A DNA stretch of 64,000 nt from Pinus tabuliformis. Taxonomy: Eukaryota > Streptophyta > Pinopsida > Pinales > Pinaceae. The notes beneath the pieces are model-generated. The model did not search any database. It saw nothing but the letters and a program-made list of their open reading frames with translations, and was not told the origin of the DNA. Shown here piece by piece: positions 41,751-54,036 of the stretch. Each line of letters starts with the position of its first letter. Position 1 is the stretch's first letter. The stretch covers positions 649,772,606 through 649,836,605 of the forward strand of contig CM062811.1 of NCBI GenBank assembly GCA_031772625.1, written 5' to 3'. The translations under genes were made by a program, and so were the position numbers.

Positions 41751-42382
41751 TAATCCAAACTTAAACAAGAACACAAGAAATTAGAGATATAACCATAAAT
41801 ACAAAGATGCAATGGAAATAACACTTCATCTCATTAATATCAGAATACTGAAATATGCTTACAAACAAAATGGAAATAAACTAGCTTGGGCTATGGTAGC
41901 TTATCTCTGAGAAGAGATGTGGTGGCTACATGCCTCTGAACTATGTTACAATGAAGTTCAAGGGCCTATTTATTATTGAACAACAAGAGAAAACCATAAA
42001 CAACCAAAACCCTAACCCCAAGAGATGTAACACTAAAAGTTTGTGGGCCTCGTTGGGGTTAGTTGGCCGACCAACTTCTTGGGGTTGTAACTTGGTCATA
42101 TTATCTTTGTTTGGCATGTATGATACCTTGTTGGAAAAATATCCTCGAGTATTATAGGATTTGTGGCAGGCCCTTGCCTATGGGCTTGTAGTTGACCTCA
42201 AAAAAACGTCGTTTAGGGGGTCAAAACTACTCCGGAAGTTCAGGACCCAAAAAACTACTAAAAATAGTAAATGCTAAAATAAACAAGGAAACAGATGAAA
42301 CCGACTAGAGGTTTAGGTGGAATAGGTGGGTGGTCACCAATATCCACAATAGGCAAGTGGCCATCAATATCCACATGGATCA
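41751..42382 (-). repeat. 5' LTR of gypsy element 2
   Basis: 632 bp. Starts TGATCCATGTGG on the minus strand at 42382 and ends TTTGGATTA at 41751 (3' LTR end: TTCAGATCA). Slightly longer than the 3' LTR because of a duplicated CAATATCCAC segment near 42340-42375. Confidence 0.87.
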
Positions 42383-42846
42383 CATACTTGTGCTTTAAGT
42401 CTTTTTTAATGTCTCCTCCCTCTCATATTGCAATAACACTTCCTAAGGATAAGTCACCTAGCCTTGCGCTAAGTCAGTGAAAAGTGCATTCTATATGAAC
42501 AAATAGCCACTGTGGGAGGGAATTTTACCCTTCCAAGCCTGAGTGCACTTAAAAACAATGAAACACACTTTGAAACAATGAAGCACACTTCAAATGATTA
42601 GTGAAAAAGTGCACTTCAGAAGAACAAGGACCTTATCTCCTCTAAAAAGTGCACTTTGGACAAACAAGGACCTTCTTGCCTTAAAAAAGTGCACTCTGAG
42701 AGCCCGAGCGCACTTCAAGACTATGAGCACACTCATTTAGCACAAAGAATTGTGCTCCCTTAGAGTGCATGACATAGTCACGAGGCACAAAGCTCCATCC
42801 TTCCCTTTGAGCGCATGGTGAAATCAAGAAGTGTGAAGCTTAAGCG
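42383..42846. other. Non-coding gap with repeated AAGTGCACTT words
   Basis: The word AGTGCACTT or a close variant recurs about eight times between 42480 and 42770, spaced irregularly. No coding motif seen. It may be the displaced continuation of the LINE cut by gypsy element 2. Confidence 0.55.
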
Positions 42847-44904
42847 TGTTGTTTTTCGATGATACTGGTGTCTAGGATAGAATCTTAAATCATTGATGCT
42901 ACAAAACCAAGTATCACAACATATTACAACAAAATATAAACAATAATAAATCACACGTGCACAAATATACACAACTTTTTACAACTTTTCAACCCAACTT
43001 CTTTATATTAATCTAATTGAATAATACAACGATCTAGGGCTCCTGTACTAGGGATAATGACCCTCATACATCGATTGATACAAGATACAAAATTGAGGCT
43101 TGGTGTCAGTCCATTGACAACTAATCTACCCTCAACAAGATACTTTGACCATCTCGCTAATATAGCGCACTCTCTTAGCTCCTCTCAATCGTACCCTGTA
43201 CCTGCACAGTCTTTTGGCTCCCAAACTACATCATTGCCACTATCAATGATCCAATTCCATTTGGCCACTGAATCTCGGTTATCCAACCTTCTCACTAGTT
43301 GTGCCTTAGTCCATCAAGGGGGCAACAAATTGAGACTCTTGTCGAGTTGTTCACAATTTCATTTATGAACAACTCTTAATCTTTTCACTACTGCTCCTCA
43401 GCTACCTTGGGACTTCAGCCCACTATGGTCTTCTTACGTTGCTCCAATGAAGACGAACACAGGGCACGTAGGGTTGCCATCTATCACTGCAAGATGTCCA
43501 TCTCCCATAATGAACATGGGTTAGGAGGACTGCCCATCATCTGTTGTAGAAGTCCTTCTCCACACACAAGTCTAGGCCTACTCAATTGCTCATGATAAAA
43601 CCTTGAGGTCAACTACTGCCACTCTACCAACCATCTAAGTCCATGAAGATGGTGCACATCAGACTCCAACTTGAGCACTATCACATTGACCTCTAACAAC
43701 CCATAAATTCCCAATCCTTGTCCACACTTGGTCGACTCTCATGCTGCCCTCCAACAGACCATGAGTGACCAATCCTGTTGTAGCATCTACTCCTAGTTAG
43801 GGCATCCAAACATCTAGGAAACCCTCTTATTGGTTGCCAACAAACTTCTCAACATGTCCTCTCCTAGGACCCTCATCAACACGCATCCAACCATCAACAA
43901 GAGTAAATCTGCAACTTACTATTGTTGTCCTCTTGTCCTTAGGATCTGTTCAACCAGGAGCACTTATTAGGGCACACCAACAACCCTACACCAATGCTCA
44001 AATTTTTGTACCTCCTTGTTCCACTAAGTTCCTTCCTTTACTACTCCTTCAAGCCTCCTCCATGCATTGTTTTAGGGCTAAGGAAACTCCACAAGACCCA
44101 CTACAATCCATGGTTAACTACAACAAGGGAAATGGTCCTCAAACATAAGGTTGTACCCTATATCTTGACTTCAGCCTCATATGGTTGGTTGCAGCTGAGA
44201 TAGGAGATCTAAACTATGCCTCTTGACCCTCCCTTATGTGCCTCCAACCTATTGTTGTAGCAACCCTCCATGTGGCCCAATAACATAGTACTAATACACA
44301 ATATTACAAGCACATAATTCACCCAACTTGCCTTTTCTTTTGCAGCCTGATCTGGAAAGGAGGACACACTTACAATCTGCCCTTAAGTCAAGTTGCCTCA
44401 TGGTTGCATCCTTTTCCACATAACATTTCCACCAAAACCACAGAGAAATCTTCTCCAAAACTCGGCTGCCTTGTCTCCTTTCTCTTGCCTGAGACCCACA
44501 CTCTATTTCAGAGCTAATATTGATGTTGAATGAACTAAAGATGTGTCTAAATGACCTCCCAATGAATCTTATTTATACATGTCTCATGTGCAATGTCTAG
44601 CCCACTCTTAGTCTCTCAACTAACAAGGTTGACTTGTATTATGGTGCACAAACCCACATGGAAACTTCAAAAATTCATAACTCTACTTTGACAACTCAGA
44701 ATTCGATGATTCTCGATGCGTTGGATTCGTCTCGACATCCTCTATCATCTTTATCCATCACATGTCAAAGTATCATCATGGTTTTGGCCCAAACATCGAT
44801 GGGTGCAAAACCCTAAGCTTGGGTTTCAAGCCCACAAGGCCACTTGTGGAGCTCCTTCCACCAAATCCTTGATCCTTGAGGCTTGGAGTACCTCCCAAGA
44901 TACA
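42847..44904 (-). repeat. Large LTR 1 of a tandem LTR array
   Basis: 2058 bp. On the minus strand it starts TGTATCTTGGGAGG (44904) and ends CATCGAAAAACAACA (42847). It is nearly colinear with 45576-47653 and with 50443-51989. Small frames inside are not shared as protein. Confidence 0.85.
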
Positions 44905-45575
44905 AAAATAAATGCTCCCTCTTAGCGAGGGCGGTACTTACAAGACTAGGAAGTAACCATCAACAACACTAGTGACACTAGCCCATCTAGCATCCATCAC
45001 TGCAACATACCCTATAAAATGAACTCAACAATATCAGTAGTGCCTTTACCTCATCACATCTGAACTTGAAGATCCCAAACCTCCATAGGGCTACTCCTTC
45101 TAAGGCTAGAATCCTCTAAGCCTACATGATCTCTATTGGCTCAATCCTACAAGCACTCGTCCTCGTGGATCAAATATCATACATGCAAATCCCTCCAATC
45201 TCGAATATGCAACATCACGATCCGATGAAGACTCTATCCTGCCAATCTCTAGAAAATCACCTGAATCCATCTTGATCATCCTGATCTCATCCATGCCAAA
45301 GCAATCCTAGAGTTGTCCCAACCATCCATGATAAGACATACGAAGTCCACGATCTGCAAATCACCACACAACATATTGAAGTGCACCATGTTCACCACTG
45401 ATCCACCAAAAATCTCAGCCCATCTCGCCATGTAGCCTATCAAAACCGCATCTCCATGTCTTTGGTTGAACCATCTACTCCATGTATTAGACACTCATAA
45501 CTCCCTCTGAATTGCTTCGTTGTGCACACTTTGATTCCTTGTCCCTCAAAGTAGCTCAAATACGCTTTGACACCA
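44905..45575 (-). mobile_element. Internal region 1 of the non-autonomous LTR element
   Basis: 671 bp between LTRs 1 and 2. At the LTR 2 side it begins TGGTGTCAAAGC on the minus strand (10 of 12 to the initiator-Met primer site, at 45575-45564). At the other side it has a short purine-rich stretch (AAGAGGGAGCA) before LTR 1. It holds no gag or pol, so mobility would depend on proteins from another element. The 72-codon frame at 45494-45276 has no recognisable domain. Confidence 0.8.
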
Positions 45576-47653
45576 TGTTTTTTTTCCATGATATTGGTGT
45601 CTAGAATCGAATTTTAAATCACTGAGGCTACCAAAACAAATATCACAACAAAGATACTTTACATAGCGGAATATAAATAATAGTAAATCACACGTGCACA
45701 AATATGCACAACTTTTTACAAACTTTCAACCTAACTTCTTTATATTAATCGAATAGAATAATACAATAGTTTAGGGTTCCCATACCAGGGATAATGGCCC
45801 TCATGCATCCACTGATACAAGATACAAAACTGGGGCTTGGTGTCAGTCTATTAATAACCAATCTACCATAAACAATATAATCTGACCATGTGGCTGATGT
45901 AGCGCTCTCTCTTAACTCCTCTCAATCATACTCTTTACCTGCCCTATCCTTTGGCTCCCGAACTATAGCACTGCCTCTATCGATGATCCAAGTCCATCTG
46001 TCCACTGAACCTCGGCTATACAATCTACTCACTAGTTGTGCCTTAGTCTATCAAGCACACAACACATCGAGACTCTTATCAAGTTGTTCACAACTCCATT
46101 TGTGAACAACTCTCAATATGTCCATTGTTGCTCCTCAACTACTCGGGGACTTCAACCCACTATGGTCTTCTTGTGTTGCTCCAATGAAGAACAACATAGG
46201 GCACGCAGAGCTACCACCTATCGCTGCAAGATGTCCATCTCCCACAAGAATATGGGCTAGGAGGACTGCCCATCATCTATTGTAGAAGTTATTCTCCACA
46301 CACAAGTCTAGGGCTGCTCAACTGCTCCTTTGGTTGATCAAACCTTGAGATCAACTACTGCCACTCTAGAAACCATCTAATTCCATGAATATGGTGCACA
46401 CCGGGCTCCAACTTGGGCACATTCATGTTGACCTCAAACAAATAATAAATGACCAATCCTTGTCCACACTTGGTCCACTTTCACGTTTCCCTCCAACAGA
46501 ACATGAGTGACCAATCCTACTATAGCATCTCCTCCTAGTTAAGGAATCCAAACATCTAGGAAACCCTCCTCTTGGTTTCCAACATACTTATCAATATGTC
46601 CTCTCCTAGGATCCTCATCCACCCGCATCCAACCATCAACAAGGGTCCATCTGCAACTTATTTTTGTTGTCCTCTTGTCCTTGGGATTTGTGCATCTTGG
46701 ACCACTGATTAAGGCACACCAACAACCCTACACCAATGCTCAAATTTGTGTACCTTTTTATTCCACTAAGTTTCTTCCTTCACTGTTCCTTCAAGCCTCC
46801 TCCGTGCATTGTTTTAGGGCTAACACAACTCTACAAGACCCACTATAATCCATGGTCAACTACAACAAGTGAAATGGTCCTCAAACACAATGTTGTACCC
46901 TCTATCTTGATTGTGGCCTTATCCGGTTGGATGTGACTAAGATAGGAGACCTAAACTAGACCTCTCGAGCCTCCCTTATGTGCCTCCACCCTATTATTGT
47001 AGCAATTCTCCCTGAAACCCAATAACATAGTACCAATACACAATATTACAAGCACAAAATTACCTTTGCTCCTCCATCCTGATCTAGCAAGGAAGACACA
47101 CTTACAATCTGCCCATAATCTTCCCTTAAGTCACCTTACTAACTGCCTAAGGGTTGCGACATTTTCCACAGAAAATTCACACCAAAACCATAGAGAAATC
47201 TTCTCCAAAACTCGGTTGCCTTGTCTCCTTTCTCTTACCTCGGACCTATATTCTATTTCAGAGCTATATCTTCATGTTGAATGCACTTAGGATGTGTCTA
47301 AATGACCTCCCAATGACTGTTATTTATACATGTCTCATGTGCAACATCTAGCCCACTCTTGGGCTCTCCAACAATAAGGCCGACATGTATTATGGTGCAC
47401 AAACCAAGATGTAAACTTCAAAAATTCATAACTCCACTTTGACAACTCGAAATTTGATAATTCTCGATGTGTTCGATTCGTCTCAACATCCTCTATCATC
47501 TCTATCATCACATGTCAAAGTCTCATCATGTTTTGGCCCAGACATCGATGGGTACAAAACCAAAAGGTTGGGTTTCAAGCCCATAAGGGCACTTATGGAG
47601 CTTCTTCCTCCAAACCCTCGATCCTCAAGTATTGGAGTAACTCCCAAGCTACA
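45576..47653 (-). repeat. Large LTR 2 of the tandem LTR array
   Basis: 2078 bp, starts TGTAGCTTGGGAG on the minus strand at 47653 and ends CATGGAAAAAAAACA at 45576. It is shared as the 5' LTR of the left unit and the 3' LTR of the right unit. Confidence 0.85.
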
Positions 47654-48004
47654 AAAATCAACACTCTGTCTTAGCAAGGGAGGTACTTCCAACACTAGGA
47701 AGTAACCATCAACAACACCGACGACACGAGCCCATCTGGCATCCATCACTGCAACATACCCTGTAGAATTAACTTGATAATCTCGGTAGTACCTCTGCCT
47801 CATCACATTTGAACCTAAATATCTCAAACCTCCATAGAGTTGCTCACTTTGAGGCTAAAATCCCTCTTAGCCTACACAATCTCCATTAGCTCAATCCTAC
47901 AAGCACTCATCCTCCTGGATCAAATACCATATGTGCAAATCCCTCCAATCTCGAATATGAAACCTCATGATCTGATGAAGACTCTATCTTGCCAATATCC
48001 AGTC

Positions 48005-50130
48005 TGGTGGGCCCCAGTATTGCAGCAATAATGCTGCAACTCCTGGAACTCCCTTCTTTAATTTTATCAACCCAGTAGTTCGTAACAAACTTGGAAGCGA
48101 CGATGCTGTATGCACAAGTACTAGCTCTTGCCACAACTGTCACTTAGTCAGCTGGCACAAGTCCGCTAGGAGCTTAAGCCAACTTCTATGAGCTCTTAGA
48201 AGAAGCTTTTTAATTGATGGATGAAAGCTAACTCGAAGGAAGTTAATCTAATTGCAAAAAGAAAATGAAGGCCAAAAAGGAACGCAAACCCTAATTCTAC
48301 CAGCTAGTCCTACTGACGCAAAGGAGAGCATGCAAACTACTGGAAGAGATGCCATTACTTCTAGGAAGGTAAAATGCATGTGTCTAAGTTATCACTATCT
48401 GAAGAAAACATCTTTTTGTATTTTTGATTAAGTTATTAGAATTATCATGCATGTGCTTTTAACTAGCTTTTCACTGTGCAGAGGTGGATCAAGGAGGAGA
48501 AGCGCTTGGGAAAGGTTGGGAAGGTTCAAAGAGGGTCTAAAGGGTCCCTAACACCCTTCCAGAGAGTCTCACAAAATTTGGCTGCCAAGAAACCGTGTTT
48601 ATGAGCTTCTACAGGAAGTCTGCAGGGGTTCTACAGGATGTTCAGAGATTTCTACAGGATGTTCTGAAAAGAGGATTTTGGAGAATGGATGGAGGGAAAA
48701 AGGTGGAAGAACGAGTATGGAGGTTAAATGGGGGTGTAGGGGAGTTCAAGACTTGGAGGTTGGAGTTGAGGAGAAGGTGTAGATGGTGATATTTGTTCAA
48801 GGAGGGATGAAACGATGTTGTACAAGAAGATGAGAATCATGGCAAAGTAAGCGAATGAGGTAAATGTAAGGTAAGGATTCTGAGTGAAGGATGAAATAGG
48901 TAGGTTGGATGGAGTATGTGCAGGTAAGGAAGGGTAATAGGTACTTTGCAAGTGGTTTTTCAAACTGAACAAACAAGGACATGCAAGAAAACAAAGATCT
49001 AGTTATGCTAACCTAATATGATCTAGCTAACAGTAATAAGAATGGACAGCAGCTTTATTTGCAAGTAAACCATGTATATTAACTATGAAATGAAGCGTTC
49101 AAATATCTGAACATGTAACCAACTTCTGCAAATGAAAACCAAACACTAATGATTGCATGGCAAAGCAAAGTTAGTGTTTTTGTGGGCAGCAAAGTCATCC
49201 TAGTCACAGCTCCTGATCCCACTGAGGGAGAGGTGAAACCACAGATGTTTGTTGGCCCTTTTCTTGAAGCTTTTTCTGTTAACAACCTATCAACTAAATC
49301 TGAGCATGAAAAGCTATTTTACTCATCAAAAAAACAAACTAAATAACAAAACAAAATAGCAGATTTTATTCTCAGAATGCAGCAAAGACACATAAAGGTA
49401 AACAAAGGAGGTACTGGGCGCTTGAGATGGGCCCAACCCCAAGAGCTACAGCCTCCTAAGAGAGATTTAGAGCTGGTGCAAAGCTGGATTCATCTTTATT
49501 GATCAAGAAATGAAGAGTTACATCAAAACTGTCCACAAGGAGAACTTGAAAATGAGCTGACAGCAAAACTAATATATTGCCTAAAAATCGAACTACAAAA
49601 TGACTACAACAAGACTATGAAATGACTAACTACCAGCTACTATCTACTGGCTAACTAGCTAACCCCAAATGAGGCCCTAAGCCTTCTTATTTATACAAAT
49701 TGAGGACCCCAACAGTCCTCCTAAACTTTAGGGACTCGGCTGCCCAAGACTTGTAGTTAACAGTAGTCCTACTTGACTTGCTTGGCTGCCCTTGTGCTGA
49801 TTGATTCAGTCGCCCTTGAACTCCGAGCTGATGGTGGAGAATTCGAGGTAAGGGCCCATAAATGAAGGGGACACCTTCCTACAAATCCTCTCCCTTGTTC
49901 TCCCACGAATTTGGCTGCCAAGTGCTCATTAAGACCTTCAATTTTGTCTCCAAGTTGACCAAAAAGGCTACACAAAGCACCCATTAGACTTGTTGGCATA
50001 ATGACTAACCAAATTCACTCTATTAGCATAAATATAATCAAAACATGCAATAAACTAATGAGAATGGTGGATTAAGTCAAATTAGGAGGTTGAATGAGCC
50101 CAAATAATTATCCATTTTTGGGGCTCATCA
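48005..50130 (-). mobile_element. LTR-like insertion with 5-bp TSD CAGTC
   Basis: 2126 bp, flanked by CAGTC at 48000-48004 and 50131-50135. Ends are TG..CA and form an imperfect inverted repeat (TGGTGGGCCCC left, TGATGAGCCCC right when reversed). On the minus strand a TATA box (TATAAATAAGAAGG) lies at about 49690. It could be a solo LTR or a compact element. The left part contains gene-like pieces on the plus strand: an open stretch at 48002-48190 and a segment with donor-like GAAG/GTAAAA at 48365 and acceptor-like CTGTGCAG at 48481. None has a domain I recognise. Confidence 0.7.
49149..49346 (+). other. Small open frame of unknown nature inside the 48005-50130 insertion
   Basis: 65 codons with balanced composition (WQSKVSVFVGSKVILVTA, then DPTEGEVKPQMFVGPFLEA). 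I do not recognise a family. It could be a captured exon; no flanking splice sites of good quality were seen. Confidence 0.25.
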
Positions 50131-50442
50131 CAGTCCATCACATGAAGCCATCTCGATCATCGAGATCTCATCCATGCCAAAAAAATACCCAAGCTCTCCC
50201 AACCATCCATGACAAGAATTATGGAGTCCACGATCTGCAAACCACCCTTCAACCTAATGAAGTGCACTAAGTTCACCACCGATCAACCAGAACTCCCAAC
50301 CCATATCACCATGTAGCCTATGGAGACCACATCTCCATGTCTTCGACTGAACCCTCTACTCCATGATCAGACAGTCACACTCCCTCTGAGGTTCTTCGCT
50401 TTGCACACTCTGATTAAGTAGCTCAGATTCATTCCAATACCA

Positions 50443-51989
50443 TGTTATTTTTCCATGATATTGATGTTTGGGATAGATTCTTAAATCACTGACACTACCA
50501 AACCAAGTATCACAACAAAGCTACTTTGCATAGCGGAATATAAACAATATTAAATCAAATGTTCACAAATATACACAACTTTTTACAAGTTTTCAGCCCA
50601 ACTTCTTTATATTAATCCAACTGAATAATACAATAGTGTAGGGTTCTCGTACCAAGGATAATGGCCTTCATACATCCACTCATACAAGATACAAAACTCA
50701 GGCTTGGTTTTATTCCATTGAAAACCAATCTACCATCAACAACATAATCTGACCATCTGGCTGATGTAGCATGATCTCTCATCTCCTCTCTGTCGTACCA
50801 TATACATGCGCGGTCCTTTGGCTCCCGAAATGTAGCACTACCTCTATCAATGATCCAAGTCCATATGGACACTAAACCTCAATTATCCAATCTGGTCACT
50901 AGTTGTGCCTTAGTCCATCAAGGGCACAACACATTGATACTCTTGTCAAGTTGTTCACAACTCCGTTTGTGAAAAACTTTCAATCTGTCCACTATTGCTC
51001 CTCAGCTACTTAGGGAATTCAACATACTATGGTCTTCCTGCACTGCTCCAATGAAGACCAACACAGGGCACGCAGGGCTGCTACCTATCACTGTAAGATG
51101 TCCATCTCCCACAATGAACATGGGTTAAGAGGATTTCCCATCATCTGCTATAGAAGTCCTTCTCCACACACAAGTCTAGGGCTACTCAACTGCTCCTCTG
51201 GTTGATCAAACTTTGAGCTCAACTACTGCCACTCTAGCAACCATCTAAGTCCATGAAGATGGTGAACACAGGGTTCCAACTTGGGAACTATCACATTAAC
51301 CTCCAACATACCATAAATTCCCAATCATTGTCCACTCTTGGTCCACTCTCACGCTACCCTCCAACAAACATTGAGTGACCAATACTACTGTAGCATCTCC
51401 TCCTAGTTAGGCATCCAAAACTCTAGGAAACCCTTCTCTTGGTTTCCAACATACTTCTCAACATGTCCTCTCCTAGGACCCTCACCCACCTGCATCCAAC
51501 CATCAACAAGGGTCCATTCCCAACTTATTGGTGTTGTCCTCTTGTCCTTGGGATTTGTGCAACCTGGAGCATTGATTAGGGTGCACCAACAACCCTACAC
51601 CAATGCTAAAGATTTGTACCTGCTTGTTCCATTTAACTACTTCCTTTATTACTCATTCAAGCCTCCTCCATGCATTATTTTAGGGCTAAGGAAACTCCAT
51701 AAGACTCACTACAATCCATGGTCAGCTACAACAAGTCAAACGGTCCTTAAACTCAAGGTTGTACCCTCTGTCTTGATTGTGGCCTCATCTAGCTGGTTGT
51801 GGCTAATATAGGAGACCTAAACTAGGCCTCTCAACCCTCCCTTATGTGCCTCTAACCTGTTGTTGTAGCAACCCTCCTTGCGACCCAATAACAAAGTACC
51901 AAAAAACAATATTACAAGCATAAAATTCAACAAACTTACCTCTGCTCCTACGGCTTGATTTGGCAAGGAAGACACACTTACAATCTGCC
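50443..51989 (-). repeat. Large LTR 3 of the tandem array, truncated
   Basis: Homologous to LTRs 1 and 2 from their 3' end. At 51989 (ACAATCTGCC) it jumps to sequence matching the internal region (ACATCACGATCCGATGAAG, as at 45213). This means about 530 bp of LTR and 300 bp of internal sequence were deleted. Confidence 0.82.
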
Positions 51990-52097
51990 AACATCACGAT
52001 CCGATGAAGAATCTAGCCTGCCAATCTCCAGTCCATCACATGAAGCCATCTCGATCATCTTGGTCTCATGCATGCCCAAGCAATCTTCAAGTTGTCA
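51990..52097 (-). mobile_element. Fragment of a third internal region
   Basis: About 105 bp matching internal region 1 at 45213-45315, cut at 52097 by the next LTR (flank TGTCA). Confidence 0.7.
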
Positions 52098-54021
52098 TGT
52101 AATAGCCCTGTTGAAAATTCCATGTAAACATATATATTAGGCCACGGTGATGGGACATGTATTCCAAGATGAATGTTGGGCAAGACATCCTACTATCGTT
52201 GTTCATCGGTTTAAGGGCTAAGGAAATTGGCAAAGGCAATAGCTAAGTCTTTGGGAAGGCAATATGGCATTTTTGGCACATTTATTTATGAAAATAATGG
52301 GAATTACGAGAAAAAGGAGGTGAACGGTCACAGGTTGCATGTGACGAGGAAAAGGAAGGAAAATAATGGAAAATGAAGAAAATAGAGGCCTCATTGATAA
52401 AAAGGCTTCTGAGGATCACTTGGCAAGTTTCTCTCATCATTGGATCAAGGAAGAGCAAGATCAAGCAGCTACAACATGATTCTTTGCATGTATCGATTTG
52501 CATGTGTGATTTCCTTGCTAGTTTTGGCATGCATGGTGTTGCATGTGGTTGTTTTCGGTCATGGCATGGTTTTTTCCAGGTGTGAAAGTGTTCTTTAACC
52601 TAGCCTTGCCATTTCCTGGTAGCCTTGATGAGATGGGTTCTCATACTTCGATTGAGTTGGATTGTCGGATGGATTCGAAGCTGAGTGGGGTGGATCTCCG
52701 AAATGACAAACACATGGCCTAGTGGTCCTTAAACTAGACTATGGATCACGGTAAAGCCATTGGCCTAGTAACCCCTGAGTAAGGCTTGGATTGCGGTAAA
52801 GCCGAGATTGTGTGCCTCAATGGGCCTAGAAATCCTTGCCATTGAATGGCAAGATATACGGTAAAGCCAAGAGGTGGATTGCTCTCCATTGGGCCTAGTA
52901 GTCCTAGGATGGGATGTACAGTAAATCCTGGAGAGTGGGTCTCGGTGTAGGGCCTAGTGATCCTTGGATCAGACTATGGATTACGGTAAAGCCTGAGAGA
53001 CTAGGAGGCACTCAAATTCCTCACGGTGTAGGTGGAGAACTCCGGTGGCATCCATGCTTGTTTGGTTGTTTTTGATTTGTTCTATGGGGTCCCACATTCA
53101 TGCTTGGAATATGGCATGGGGGTGAATGGCTAATGAGATATTTGGCTTAGCCATTCTATGGTTGGGTGGAATGTGGAAGTCCCCTCCCGGGTTTGGAATT
53201 TGAATCATTAATGAAAGGTTATTTCTTCTTGTATTTTTATGATTATTATATTGGATTATATGTGGTTGATATGGTTGTGATTTCATTGATATTTATGTCC
53301 CTATTATGCTGGTTATGTATTTGTTTTATGAAAACAACTATGTATGGCTCTCATCATGTTTTTACTTGTAATTGAATGATCAATGCATCTATGACCTAAT
53401 GGATGGAATGGCAGTTAATGTATTGAGGCATCAATGCTTCAGGGCGAATCTCAAATAAGTATGAGACCCCTATGCTCAGATGTGTTATTTACATTTGTAG
53501 ATTACATATTCATGATATATTTGACAAAATGCCTAACATGGCTATTAGGAGTCTAGTCAAGGTCTTGTTTAAGTAATTACATTAGTATTGTTAATTCCAT
53601 GTTATTTTATTGATCTGAAGGTGTCATTCAATTCTGGGCAGTGACCAAGGATCTGGGCCTAAAAAAGTGGCTCAAATCCCGAGGACGCTAGCACATAATT
53701 GAGCAAACAAGTCTCTGTAATCTCGCATGTAGGCCTACTAGAGCGTCCAAAATTCCTTGGATGATGTCAAGCCCATAGCATGAGAGCGACTGGGGGTTAA
53801 GTTATCCAAAAGGTTAGTGGGACCCAAGGTTAAGTTGCCTAAAGTGTTGGATTGGTTCATGAGGGTCCTAAGGTTGATGTTAGATGTTTGTATGGTGTGT
53901 TTCCATTGGTTCCACTTCCTTAACATGACTTAGGAGGTCAAATCATATCATAGTGGCCTCTCGTCGCAGGTTTACCCTGGCTAGCCGGTTACTTAAATAT
54001 ATGTGGGAGGATGGTGTTATA
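52098..54021 (+). repeat. Gypsy-type 5' LTR with internal tandem repeat
   Basis: Starts TGTAATAGCCCTG and ends near GGTGTTATA, followed by an exact primer site at 54025. It contains five imperfect copies of a 45-70-bp unit at 52719-53010. Confidence 0.72.
52719..53010 (+). repeat. Five-unit imperfect tandem repeat in the LTR
   Basis: Each unit starts GGCCTAG(T/A) and carries a core ACGGTAAAGCC or close variant (52750, 52793, 52859, 52919 with ACAGTAAATCC, 52984). Confidence 0.85.
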
Positions 54022-54024
54022 GAG

Positions 54025-54036
54025 TGGTATCAGAGC
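54025..54036 (+). other. Primer-binding site, exact initiator tRNA-Met complement
   Basis: TGGTATCAGAGC, three bases after the LTR end. Confidence 0.88.

Larger units (their letters stand above)
36561..42382 (-). mobile_element. Complete degenerate Ty3/gypsy retrotransposon 2
   Basis: 5822 bp on the minus strand. LTRs have ends TGATC..GATCA (5' LTR 41751-42382, 3' LTR 36561-37149). Target duplications are CATAC (right) and CATAT (left), 4 of 5 identical. Internal order is primer site, gag, protease region, RT, RNase H, integrase, C-terminal region, polypurine tract. Every domain carries stops or frameshifts. It lies inside or at the edge of the LINE ORF2 remnant. Confidence 0.9.
47654..50442 (-). 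mobile_element. Internal region 2 of the non-autonomous LTR element, split by an insertion
   Basis: 47654-48004 and 50136-50442 together give about 658 bp homologous to internal region 1, including TAGGAAGTAACCATCAACAACAC and ATCCATCACTGCAACATACC. The primer site at its LTR 3 side is decayed (TGGTATTGGAAT on the minus strand). Confidence 0.8.

Noticed and set aside
42480-42780. Recurring AAGTGCACTT words as a possible CRISPR-like or satellite array
   Set aside because: Irregular spacing and variable words, eukaryotic transposon context; no repeat-spacer structure.
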